7,182 nucleotides of DNA from Terriglobia bacterium (lineage in GTDB: Bacteria > Acidobacteriota > Terriglobia > UBA7540). Both the position numbers and the translations under genes were made by a program. The stretch lies in NCBI GenBank assembly GCA_030049455.1, contig JASIKV010000066.1, positions 1 through 7,182 of the forward strand, written 5' to 3'. The first letter of the stretch is position 1; each line of letters starts with the position of its first letter. Shown piece after piece: positions 1-5,421 of this stretch. The notes under the pieces were generated by a model. The model made no database searches and was not told where the DNA came from. It saw nothing but the letters and a program-made list of their open reading frames with translations.

Positions 1-68
1 GCGAAGCTGCGGGCGGGAAAGTTCCAGCCCAACGCCAGCGCCGCTGCCAGTGCCAATGCGATGCGCAT
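1..68 (-). CDS. Exported protein, N-terminal fragment (runs off left edge)
   Basis: The minus strand opens with ATG at 68 and reads MRIALALAAALALGWNFPAR, then SF, into the window edge: 22 full codons. One arginine followed by an unbroken Ala/Leu stretch is a typical Sec signal peptide, so the product is probably exported to the periplasm or outer membrane. TTG at 71 and GTG at 101 are in-frame alternative starts. A GGAGGG at 87-92 is the nearest Shine-Dalgarno-like sequence; it sits 15 nt from TTG-71 and 18 nt from ATG-68, which is long, so the exact start is uncertain. The gene lies 91 bp downstream of the receptor on the same strand, but a hairpin and a possible promoter separate them. Function cannot be told from so short a piece. 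Confidence 0.6.
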   Translation of the reverse strand, partial: MRIALALAAALALGWNFPARSF

Positions 69-105
69 CAAGAATTGCGCGTCCGACCCTCCAAAGAACA
101 CGGCC

Positions 106-148
106 GGAGCGACCGGGTTTAGTATACCAGTTCAAACCCGGCCGCTCC
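106..148 (-). terminator. 15-bp hairpin after the receptor gene, weak terminator
   Basis: Arms 106-120 (GGAGCGACCGGGTTT) and 134-148 (AAACCCGGCCGCTCC) are complementary except at one position. In minus-strand RNA that position becomes a G-U pair, giving a continuous 15-bp stem with a 13-nt loop. It starts 11 nt after the receptor stop codon (160-162). The sequence after the stem (GGCCGTGTTCTTT on the minus strand) is only moderately U-rich, so this could be a weak intrinsic terminator or a 3'-end-stabilising hairpin. The G-U pairing favours a role in the minus-strand transcript. Confidence 0.55.
121..129 (-). promoter_or_regulatory. Possible extended -10 promoter for the left-edge gene
   Basis: The minus strand reads TGG-TATACT from 129 to 121. 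This fits an extended -10 (TGnTATAAT) with 5 of 6 hexamer matches. No -35-like hexamer is found 17 bp upstream (AGGAGC), as is allowed for extended -10 promoters. Transcription would begin near 114, about 46 nt before the ATG at 68. The element lies inside the loop of the hairpin at 106-148. The match is short and could be chance. Confidence 0.3.
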
Positions 149-159
149 TTCCGCCAGAC

Positions 160-3100
160 TTAGAAGAACAGCTTGAGCGCCAGTTGGATCACGCGCGGGG
201 TGCTGTTCACGCTGGTGATGGTCCCAACAGCGCCAGACTGAATGGTGGTGTTGGGGTTGGACAACCAGGGTGTATTGAACCCGTTGATGAAATCCGCCCG
301 GAACTGCAAGCTTCGGGTCTCACCCCACTTCGGCCAGTAGAAACGCTTGGAGAGGTTCATGTTGACGCTCGAAAGACCCGGGCCCAGAAAGGTTCCGTAG
401 TCTTCCGTGCCAATGCTGTAATTCGCCTCGGGCGAAAAGTTCGCAGCGTCAAACCAATGGTTGGCGTTCTGTTGGAAGCCAGACGGAACTGCCGGTCCGT
501 TCTGGTTTGGCATGCTGGCGCCTCCGCCGCAATTGCAGGCTGAGGAGGTTGTGGCGTTCAGCGGGAAACCACGCTGCAGCGTTACGAGCCCGCCCCACTG
601 CCAGCCGCCCAGGAATGGAACCAGAGGCCCTTTGGTCATCCAGGCACGTCCCGGCCCGAAGGGCAGATAGTAGTCATACGCCATTGTCCACTTCTGGGGC
701 ACGGTGTTGGAATCCGGCGCGCGGTCCAGCATGCGGTCGGTGATCGGCTCGCGATAGCCATAGTTGCCGTCGTCGATATTCTTCTCCCACGTGTAGGCCG
801 TGAGGAAGCTCAGGCCATTGGAGAACCGCTTGGTCGCCGTAAACTGGAGCGAATGATAGATGTTCGACCCCAGCCAGTTGACCGTGGTAAGGGCGCCGAT
901 GTTGAAGGCCGGGTACGGCACGCAACCCGCGATGTGCTGTTCCTGGCAGGTCTGCAGGTTCTGGGGAAGAATGTCGTTATAGGAGAAATCGCCGAAGGGT
1001 AGGTGAACCGAGTGCGATCCGGCGTAAGCGAGGTTCGCCACGATCTTCCACGGCAATGCCCGCTGGACGCTCAGATTCCACTGTTGCGCCGTCGAGGATT
1101 TGTTGGAGTTCGGGTAGACGCTGGGATTGGCGTTCAAAGTGGCCGTGCCCGCGGTGTAGGGGATCACCGCCAGGGTGGTCTCGGGAGTTAAAGAAGCCGT
1201 CTGGCCATCGCTATATTTTCCCAGGTCGCTAGTTTTCCAGTAGGGGCTGAGCGACCAACCGCCTTGCGCGCCGCCTTCCTGCACGCCCATGCTGAACATG
1301 CCGTAGCCGCCTCGGAAGACGGTGTCCTTCAGGAAATGCGGTGACCACGCCACTCCGATGCGGGGGCCAATGTTGTCATAATTGTCGTTCCACAGAGTGT
1401 TGCGGAAGCCGTTGGCGCCAAGCTGCTGGAGCGAAGTGGTGGTGCCGTTGAACAGGTAAACCGCTCCAATTGTGCCGTTCACTCCGTACCAGTTCCCCGG
1501 CACATCCCAGCGCAAGCCCAGGTTGATTGTCAAATTCGGCTTCAGCCGGTAGTCGTCATTCGCGAACAAAGCGTAGACAGAGTTCCGTACGTCAGCCACG
1601 GTCGGGAAAATGGTGAAGTTGAAGTTCGACGGCAGCCCCACCAGGAAGCTGGCGTAATCGAAACCGGTGCTGCCGGTCCCGGTGCCGGAATACTGGTCGG
1701 TGAAGTCGTTGTCAAAGGTGAATTTCTCAAGCGGATTGGGCTGCAGGTTGTTGATCTGCATCCTCTGGTATTCGCCGCCCACCTGAATGGTGTGCTTGCC
1801 GCGAATCATCGAAACCAGATCATCGATATAGATGTCCGCCTGACCTTGGAGTTCCAGCGTGTCCCAGTGGCTGCCCAGCCAATTCGTGCCGCTGGTTCCC
1901 GAGAAGTAGATGGTGGGAACTCCATTTAAGGTATTGTCATCGGGTGGCCCGGTGATTCCATACGTATTCAAACTGACGTTGCCATAACCGACCGGGACGC
2001 GATAGCACCAGACGTGGAAGTAGGAAGCATGGACGTCATTGGTGGTGTTGGTGCCGAATGTGTGAACCCAGTCGATCACCGGGCTTTGGCCGTCCTCAAT
2101 CGACGGCGCATAGCCGCCGCCGCCAAGTCCCGGGAAGGGGCTGGTGTTGCTGCCCGTGTCGCCAATCGTGTACATGGACGACCAGCGGCCCATAATCTTA
2201 TCCTGCGGGCGCCAATAGTAGTCGATCTTCAGGTCCCACTGGTGGGAGTGATAGTAGGACACGGCGGCGAAGTCGTAGTTGTTATACACGCCGTTCGTTG
2301 TTGGAGCCGGATAGAGCTTCTGAAGAGTCAGGGCCGGCGCGCTGGTGCAAGTTGGATTGGGCGCGCACACGGTCGTTGCACCAAAGGGGATGATGTTGGT
2401 TGGAACGGGGTTCTGGTTCGTCGCCGAAGCCGGCGCTGCGGAGAAAGGATCACGCACCGTGCCCGCCGAAGTGGCGACCAGGCCGGTGACCGGGTCGGCT
2501 TCGCCGGCCGTCAAAGTTCGTTGAGTGGCGTAATTGAAAATCTCATTGGCATAGATGCTGCGTCCCAGGATGTCCGTTCCCACAGGCGTTGTGCCAAGAA
2601 TGTTGGCAAAATTCCCCGCCGTCCAGGTGGTGTCGGGAACGGTTACGCCATCCCATTGGTAATTGCCCTGATCGCGTTCCCACTCCGCGTCAACGAAGAA
2701 AAACAGCTTGTTCTTTTTGATCGGCCCGCCTACGGAAAATCCCGGCTGGTTGTAAACTTCCGGCGTGACCGTGTGCACGTACGGGTCGCCCGCATTCAGT
2801 TTGGTATTTTCCAGGTATTCGTAGAGGTCGCCGTGGTACTGGTTGGTTCCGCTCTTGGTGGTTTCGAGCGTAATCGATCCGCCGGTCTGTCCGTACACGG
2901 CGGAAAAGGCATTGGTCATGACCTTGACTTCTTGAATGGCGTCGGGCACGGGATCGACGGCGTTGCCTTCGTACACGGTCTGCGTGACCATCGCGCCGTC
3001 AATGTAGTCCTGGTCGCGCCGGTAGATTCCGCCTTCGGAAACCGTCCAGGTATTGCTGGAGTCCATGTTCACGCCGGGGGAAAGGAGCTTGACGGAATCA

Positions 3101-3636
3101 AGGATGGCGCCGACGCCGGCCATATTCAGTTGGTCGCGCTCAATGGGCAGGTCCATAACGGCTTCCTGATCCAGCGTCGCGGATTGCTCGCCGGTTTGGG
3201 TTTCAAGCAGCGGCGGCGTGGCCTTTACCGTGACCTGCTGGGAAACGGCTCCGGGCTGGAGCGTCACGTTAACGCTGACCTTGGTCATCGTTTGGACTAC
3301 GATATTTTCCTGCACAAAGGTTTTGAAACCGTTGGCCGTAGCGGTCAGCGTGAACGTGCCCGGCTGCAAATACTGGAAGTCATAGTCGCCGGCCTGGTTC
3401 GTCTTGGTCACATTCTTTACGCCCGTGGCGTTGTTCAATAGCGTGACCTCTGCTCCCGGCACGATGGCGCCGGTGGAATCAGTCACGGTTCCGACCACGT
3501 TGGAAGTATAGAGTTGCCCAAACGCCGGCGAGAGAAACAGCGTCGGGACAAGAATCATCACAAGAGTCAGAAGCCGGGAAAACTTGCTCAATGCGCCAGA
3601 GCTCCCCGTTGCCTTCGGACCAAAAGTCAAGCTCAT
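160..3636 (-). CDS. TonB-dependent receptor-like outer-membrane protein with carboxypeptidase-regulatory-like domain
   Basis: This 1158-aa protein is complete and uninterrupted. In order it shows a basic, then hydrophobic signal peptide (about residues 18-40, ending SPAFG before QLYTS) and a beta-sandwich carboxypeptidase-regulatory-like domain (about 46-127; GTVTDSTGAIVPGAEVT, then GDYDFQYLQPGTFTLTA). A TonB plug-like region follows (about 134-262; FSAVYGQTGGSITLETT at its end), then a long beta-barrel rich in aromatic and Asn/Gly turns, ending in ...LALKLFF. A terminal Phe is typical of barrels inserted by the BAM complex. Length and architecture match the Oar-like receptors abundant in Acidobacteria. 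The family is thought to import or bind large substrates such as glycans or peptides; the ligand here is unknown. No clear TonB box and no SusD-like neighbour are seen. I start at ATG 3636 because AAAAGGAG (3644-3651) lies 7 nt upstream and the signal peptide then has a normal position; TTG at 3699 would add 21 residues without a ribosome site. Cysteines occur as close pairs (424/430, 897/905, 1034/1036) plus a single one at 544. Confidence 0.93.
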   Translation of the reverse strand: MSLTFGPKATGSSGALSKFSRLLTLVMILVPTLFLSPAFGQLYTSNVVGTVTDSTGAIVPGAEVTLLNNATGVKNVTKTNQAGDYDFQYLQPGTFTLTATANGFKTFVQENIVVQTMTKVSVNVTLQPGAVSQQVTVKATPPLLETQTGEQSATLDQEAVMDLPIERDQLNMAGVGAILDSVKLLSPGVNMDSSNTWTVSEGGIYRRDQDYIDGAMVTQTVYEGNAVDPVPDAIQEVKVMTNAFSAVYGQTGGSITLETTKSGTNQYHGDLYEYLENTKLNAGDPYVHTVTPEVYNQPGFSVGGPIKKNKLFFFVDAEWERDQGNYQWDGVTVPDTTWTAGNFANILGTTPVGTDILGRSIYANEIFNYATQRTLTAGEADPVTGLVATSAGTVRDPFSAAPASATNQNPVPTNIIPFGATTVCAPNPTCTSAPALTLQKLYPAPTTNGVYNNYDFAAVSYYHSHQWDLKIDYYWRPQDKIMGRWSSMYTIGDTGSNTSPFPGLGGGGYAPSIEDGQSPVIDWVHTFGTNTTNDVHASYFHVWCYRVPVGYGNVSLNTYGITGPPDDNTLNGVPTIYFSGTSGTNWLGSHWDTLELQGQADIYIDDLVSMIRGKHTIQVGGEYQRMQINNLQPNPLEKFTFDNDFTDQYSGTGTGSTGFDYASFLVGLPSNFNFTIFPTVADVRNSVYALFANDDYRLKPNLTINLGLRWDVPGNWYGVNGTIGAVYLFNGTTTSLQQLGANGFRNTLWNDNYDNIGPRIGVAWSPHFLKDTVFRGGYGMFSMGVQEGGAQGGWSLSPYWKTSDLGKYSDGQTASLTPETTLAVIPYTAGTATLNANPSVYPNSNKSSTAQQWNLSVQRALPWKIVANLAYAGSHSVHLPFGDFSYNDILPQNLQTCQEQHIAGCVPYPAFNIGALTTVNWLGSNIYHSLQFTATKRFSNGLSFLTAYTWEKNIDDGNYGYREPITDRMLDRAPDSNTVPQKWTMAYDYYLPFGPGRAWMTKGPLVPFLGGWQWGGLVTLQRGFPLNATTSSACNCGGGASMPNQNGPAVPSGFQQNANHWFDAANFSPEANYSIGTEDYGTFLGPGLSSVNMNLSKRFYWPKWGETRSLQFRADFINGFNTPWLSNPNTTIQSGAVGTITSVNSTPRVIQLALKLFF

Positions 3637-3643
3637 ATCCACG

Positions 3644-3651
3644 CTCCTTTT
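3644..3651 (-). promoter_or_regulatory. Ribosome binding site deciding the receptor start
   Basis: The minus strand reads AAAAGGAG, then 7 nt, then ATG at 3636. This is the only strong Shine-Dalgarno match near any in-frame start of the receptor, and it argues against the upstream TTG at 3699. Confidence 0.8.
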
Positions 3652-3729
3652 CAGCAAATATCGAGGGTAGGGCATATCAGATATCAGATTGCCAACCAAG
3701 TCCGCTGTTCCTCGGACGCCTTAGTCAAA

Positions 3730-3750
3730 CCGCCGTAGTTAACTAGGCGG
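3730..3750. repeat. Inverted repeat in the receptor leader
   Basis: CCGCC-(g)-TAGTT and AACTA-GGCGG form a 10+10 palindrome interrupted by one unpaired base at 3735. It lies about 95-115 nt upstream of the receptor start. It could be a protein-binding site in DNA or a hairpin in the leader RNA. It is not followed by a good U-tract on either strand, so a terminator is unlikely. Confidence 0.5.
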
Positions 3751-3875
3751 ATTCAAAAGTGCGCCGGCACCTTCAGGCATATCAATCTGGAAATGGTTGA
3801 ACCCCTCAAGCCCTGACGCAAAACAAGATACTCAATTTAGGTTAGTGCCCCCAACTGCAGAACCGAACATCATAT

Positions 3876-3904
3876 GTCATACCCCAGCGAGGACTTCATG
3901 TCAA
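3876..3904 (-). promoter_or_regulatory. Sigma70-type promoter for the TonB-dependent receptor
   Basis: The minus strand has a perfect -35 TTGACA (3904-3899), a 17-nt spacer, and TATGAC (3881-3876) as the -10, matching 4 of 6 bases. Six nt upstream of the -35 is a run of six A residues (3911-3916), a position typical of UP elements bound by the RNA polymerase alpha subunit. The region is visibly more AT-rich than the flanking genes. Transcription would begin near 3869. Confidence 0.6.
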
Positions 3905-3954
3905 GTGCTCTTTTTTAACGACCTCGTTTCAATCCCTTCAGCCTCAGCTCGGTC

Positions 3955-3969
3955 TAATGAGTTTCATTA
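3955..3969. promoter_or_regulatory. Short palindrome upstream of the receptor promoter
   Basis: TAATGA-GTT-TCATTA is a perfect inverted repeat with 6-bp arms and a 3-bp spacer. It lies about 50 bp upstream of the predicted -35, where an activator could bind. The size is typical of a dimeric regulator half-site pair, but no regulator can be named and chance remains possible. Confidence 0.3.
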
Positions 3970-3990
3970 AATCGCGGTGAAGAAAAGTTT

Positions 3991-4182
3991 CTAGCATTTT
4001 GGTCGTTTCTGGTTGGGACTGGCGCGGCACTCAGAGCCGAAAGTGGGTCTCATGTCAGGCGCAGGCGCCGGAGTGCCCGCGGTCGATTGTGGGGTGATCT
4101 CATTGGGGAAGGAAGGCGCGCGGATCGTGCCACAAATTCCTCCAATCTGCGCGGCCACGGAAGACGGACTCGGGGTAGCCAT
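3991..4182 (-). CDS. Doubtful small ORF, 63 aa
   Basis: This ORF begins 12 nt after the hydrolase stop codon and fills most of the gap before the receptor promoter. The product is rich in Pro, Ala and Ser, has three Cys (ICGT, ECRA and a C-terminal KC) and has no signal peptide, membrane segment or family resemblance that I recognise. There is no Shine-Dalgarno sequence before the ATG, and third codon positions are not clearly GC-biased, unlike the neighbouring real genes. An antisense ORF of similar length overlaps it (4013-4198). It is more likely spacer than gene; the rest of this stretch holds no other coding signal. Confidence 0.18.
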   Translation of the reverse strand: MATPSPSSVAAQIGGICGTIRAPSFPNEITPQSTAGTPAPAPDMRPTFGSECRASPNQKRPKC

Positions 4183-4194
4183 TGTTGCGCGCGA

Positions 4195-5280
4195 TTAATT
4201 TCTATTGCTTGCCAGATGGTCGGCAAGAAAGCGCGCCATAAGGTCGAGGGCCTCCTTAGTTTCAGGTAATTCCAGGTGATACCAAAAGGCGTGAGGCAGA
4301 GCATCGAAGACGACCAGTTGGGCTTGGACTCCGGCGCGCAGCAGAGCGCGATGCAAATCGGCCGTGCTGCTCAACAGCAGGTCGCGCGTGCTGGTGACCA
4401 GCAGAGTAGGGGGAAATCCATGCAGATCGGCGAATATGGGCGAAAGGACCGGGTCGCGCGGATCGGTGGTCCCTATGTAGGGTGAAAGGCTCGACACCCG
4501 GCCGGGGGGCTGAAGGTTTCCCGCAAATCCCCGCACGGTGTAGAGCGCTTGCGAATCCCCCGCGCGGCTCATATCGCCACTTCCGGAAAAGATGCCAAGG
4601 ACGCCGGGCAGAGGCAGGCCGTCACGCCGCAGCCGCACGGCGACTTCGCCGGTCAGTATGGCCCCGGCGGAAGTGCCATACAGTCCGATCTGCGAAGGCT
4701 GATAGGTCTTCATCAGTTCCTTAAAAACTGCTTCCGTGTCGTCCACTGCGGCGGGGAAAGGGAATTCCGGCGCCAGGCGGTAATAAACCGAGACCACGGT
4801 TATTCCGCTGAGAGAGGAGATGGGGATTCCCTCCACCAGCGAACCCGAATCGGAGTTGAAACCGCCGCCGTGAACGTTGATGAGCACCAGGTGACGCTTG
4901 CTTTCGGCCGCGTCGCGCGGGCGGATGACGTCGCAACGCACGCCGCCCAGCATCTCCTCGTGAATCTCCACGGGATAAAGCGTGCGCGCCAGTTCCGTCC
5001 TCGAAATGCGCGCACGGTCGGTGTTGGCTCGATGGTCGGCCAGCGTCGGTTCGGGCGGGACAGGCGGCAGATGCGCGAGATATTCCCGCGCCTCCGGGCT
5101 CAGCGTCTGCGGCACGGGAACAACGCGCGTGATATGCGCCGTGCCGTCACCGTCGATGGTGGTAGTGTCGGTCTGGGGGACGGGGAAATCCTGGCCTCGT
5201 GGAAACAATTGCGATGGCAGGAAAAGCCAGACTATCGCCGCAATCGTTTTGCACGCGCGCAAGCGGTAATCGCTACTCAT
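4195..5280 (-). CDS. Secreted alpha/beta hydrolase, hormone-sensitive-lipase family (GTSAG type)
   Basis: This 361-aa protein is a probable carboxylesterase for short or medium acyl esters. A hydrophobic segment (about residues 12-25, TIAAIVWLFLPSQL) after a basic start indicates a signal peptide or anchor, so it should act outside the cytoplasm. The family landmarks appear in order: oxyanion-hole motif HGGGF (137-141), YYRLAPEFPFPAAVDD (166-181), nucleophile motif GTSAG with Ser204, a candidate catalytic Asp300 in STRDLLLSS, and candidate His330 in LPHAFW. All triad residues are present and the length is normal for the family plus a signal peptide. GTSAG rather than GDSAG places it with the recognised GTSAG subgroup of bacterial family IV esterases. 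The start is supported by GGGGAGGAG (5284-5292) directly upstream. It is transcribed divergently from the TPR gene; no clear intrinsic terminator follows. The natural substrate is unknown. Confidence 0.9.
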   Translation of the reverse strand: MSSDYRLRACKTIAAIVWLFLPSQLFPRGQDFPVPQTDTTTIDGDGTAHITRVVPVPQTLSPEAREYLAHLPPVPPEPTLADHRANTDRARISRTELARTLYPVEIHEEMLGGVRCDVIRPRDAAESKRHLVLINVHGGGFNSDSGSLVEGIPISSLSGITVVSVYYRLAPEFPFPAAVDDTEAVFKELMKTYQPSQIGLYGTSAGAILTGEVAVRLRRDGLPLPGVLGIFSGSGDMSRAGDSQALYTVRGFAGNLQPPGRVSSLSPYIGTTDPRDPVLSPIFADLHGFPPTLLVTSTRDLLLSSTADLHRALLRAGVQAQLVVFDALPHAFWYHLELPETKEALDLMARFLADHLASNRN

Positions 5281-5283
5281 AAA

Positions 5284-5292
5284 CTCCTCCCC
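5284..5292 (-). promoter_or_regulatory. Strong ribosome binding site of the hydrolase
   Basis: The minus strand reads GGGGAGGAGTTT-ATG. The GGAGG core is 5 nt from the start codon at 5280, which fixes the hydrolase start with confidence. Confidence 0.8.
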
Positions 5293-5307
5293 GGTCTTTC
5301 AGCTATT

Positions 5308-5317
5308 GGACGGCGAG
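5308..5317. repeat. Direct repeat copy 1 (GGACGGCGAG), at hydrolase start point
   Basis: The ten bases GGACGGCGAG recur exactly at 5353-5362, 45 bp away. This copy covers the predicted transcription start (about 5312) of the hydrolase promoter. Confidence 0.5.
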
Positions 5318-5318
5318 C

Positions 5319-5347
5319 ATGAAATCACACCGCAGAGGGAAAGACAA
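5319..5347 (-). promoter_or_regulatory. Probable hydrolase promoter
   Basis: On the minus strand, TTGTCT (5347-5342, 4 of 6 matches to the -35 consensus) is followed by a 17-nt spacer and TTTCAT (5324-5319, 4 of 6 to the -10). Transcription would begin near 5312, leaving a leader of about 32 nt that contains the strong ribosome site. Spacing and position are good but each hexamer is imperfect. Confidence 0.4.
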
Positions 5348-5352
5348 GCGCC

Positions 5353-5362
5353 GGACGGCGAG
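5353..5362. repeat. Direct repeat copy 2 (GGACGGCGAG), upstream of hydrolase -35
   Basis: This is the second exact copy of the 10-mer, starting 6 bp beyond the predicted -35 of the hydrolase promoter. It overlaps a small inverted repeat, CGCCG-GA-CGGCG (5349-5360), which the first copy lacks. The pair could be operator sites for the divergent region. Confidence 0.5.
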
Positions 5363-5385
5363 GGGACAAGATCGGAGTTTTCCCT

Positions 5386-5394
5386 TTATCCACA
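5386..5394 (+). promoter_or_regulatory. Perfect DnaA-box nonamer
   Basis: TTATCCACA matches the strongest known DnaA-box consensus at all nine positions. It lies in the divergent intergenic region, 28 nt before the TPR gene's ATG at 5422. A single box is not an origin; DnaA can also act as a transcription factor at isolated boxes. A 9-mer on either strand is expected by chance about once per 130 kb. Confidence 0.35.
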
Positions 5395-5421
5395 CTTCGC
5401 ACGGTGGCAAGATTCAACCTC

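Larger units (their letters stand above)
3637..3869 (-). promoter_or_regulatory. Long structured 5' leader of the receptor mRNA
   Basis: From the predicted start point near 3869 to the ATG at 3636 the leader would be about 233 nt, with no confident gene in it. It can form several short hairpins: GTGC-CGGC-GCAC just upstream of 3750; CCGCC/GGCGG at 3730-3750 enclosing the perfect palindrome TAGTTAACTA with one bulged C; and GTCCG/CGGAC at 3700-3717 with an 8-nt loop. A 7-bp tandem repeat (ATATCAG twice, 3674-3687) lies between the hairpins and the ribosome site. The nine-mer GGCATATCA occurs at both 3671-3679 and 3776-3784. I do not recognise a known riboswitch class. A regulatory role is inference from length and structure. 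Confidence 0.35.

Noticed and set aside
62..73. TGCGCATCAAGA shared with 7015-7026
   Set aside because: A 12-base match is expected about once or more by chance among all position pairs in 7 kb, and the two places share no other context.
61..543. A 160-codon plus-strand frame at the left edge
   Set aside because: It runs antisense to the receptor C-terminus and across the hairpin, with no ribosome site or recognisable product.
2014..3441. A 475-codon open frame on the plus strand inside the receptor gene
   Set aside because: It is antisense to a clearly real gene. Its translation is rich in Arg, Gly and Val, with no domain or ribosome site, as expected from the mirror of GC-biased codons.
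3637..3699. Longer receptor start at TTG 3699
   Set aside because: There is no Shine-Dalgarno sequence before it, and it would put 21 extra residues ahead of a normal signal peptide. ATG 3636 has AAAAGGAG at ideal spacing.
3909..3920. T-run CTTTTTTAA as a plus-strand terminator
   Set aside because: No plus-strand gene lies upstream and no stem precedes it. It is better read as an A-tract upstream of the minus-strand -35.
4030..4078. Inverted arms GGCACTC and GAGTGCC in the spacer after the hydrolase
   Set aside because: Only 7 bp with a loop of about 38 nt and no T-tract, so there is no support as a terminator or operator.
4549..5322. A 257-codon plus-strand frame across the hydrolase gene
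   Set aside because: It overlaps the hydrolase, whose catalytic motifs and ribosome site are unambiguous; the translation is low-quality and Arg-rich.
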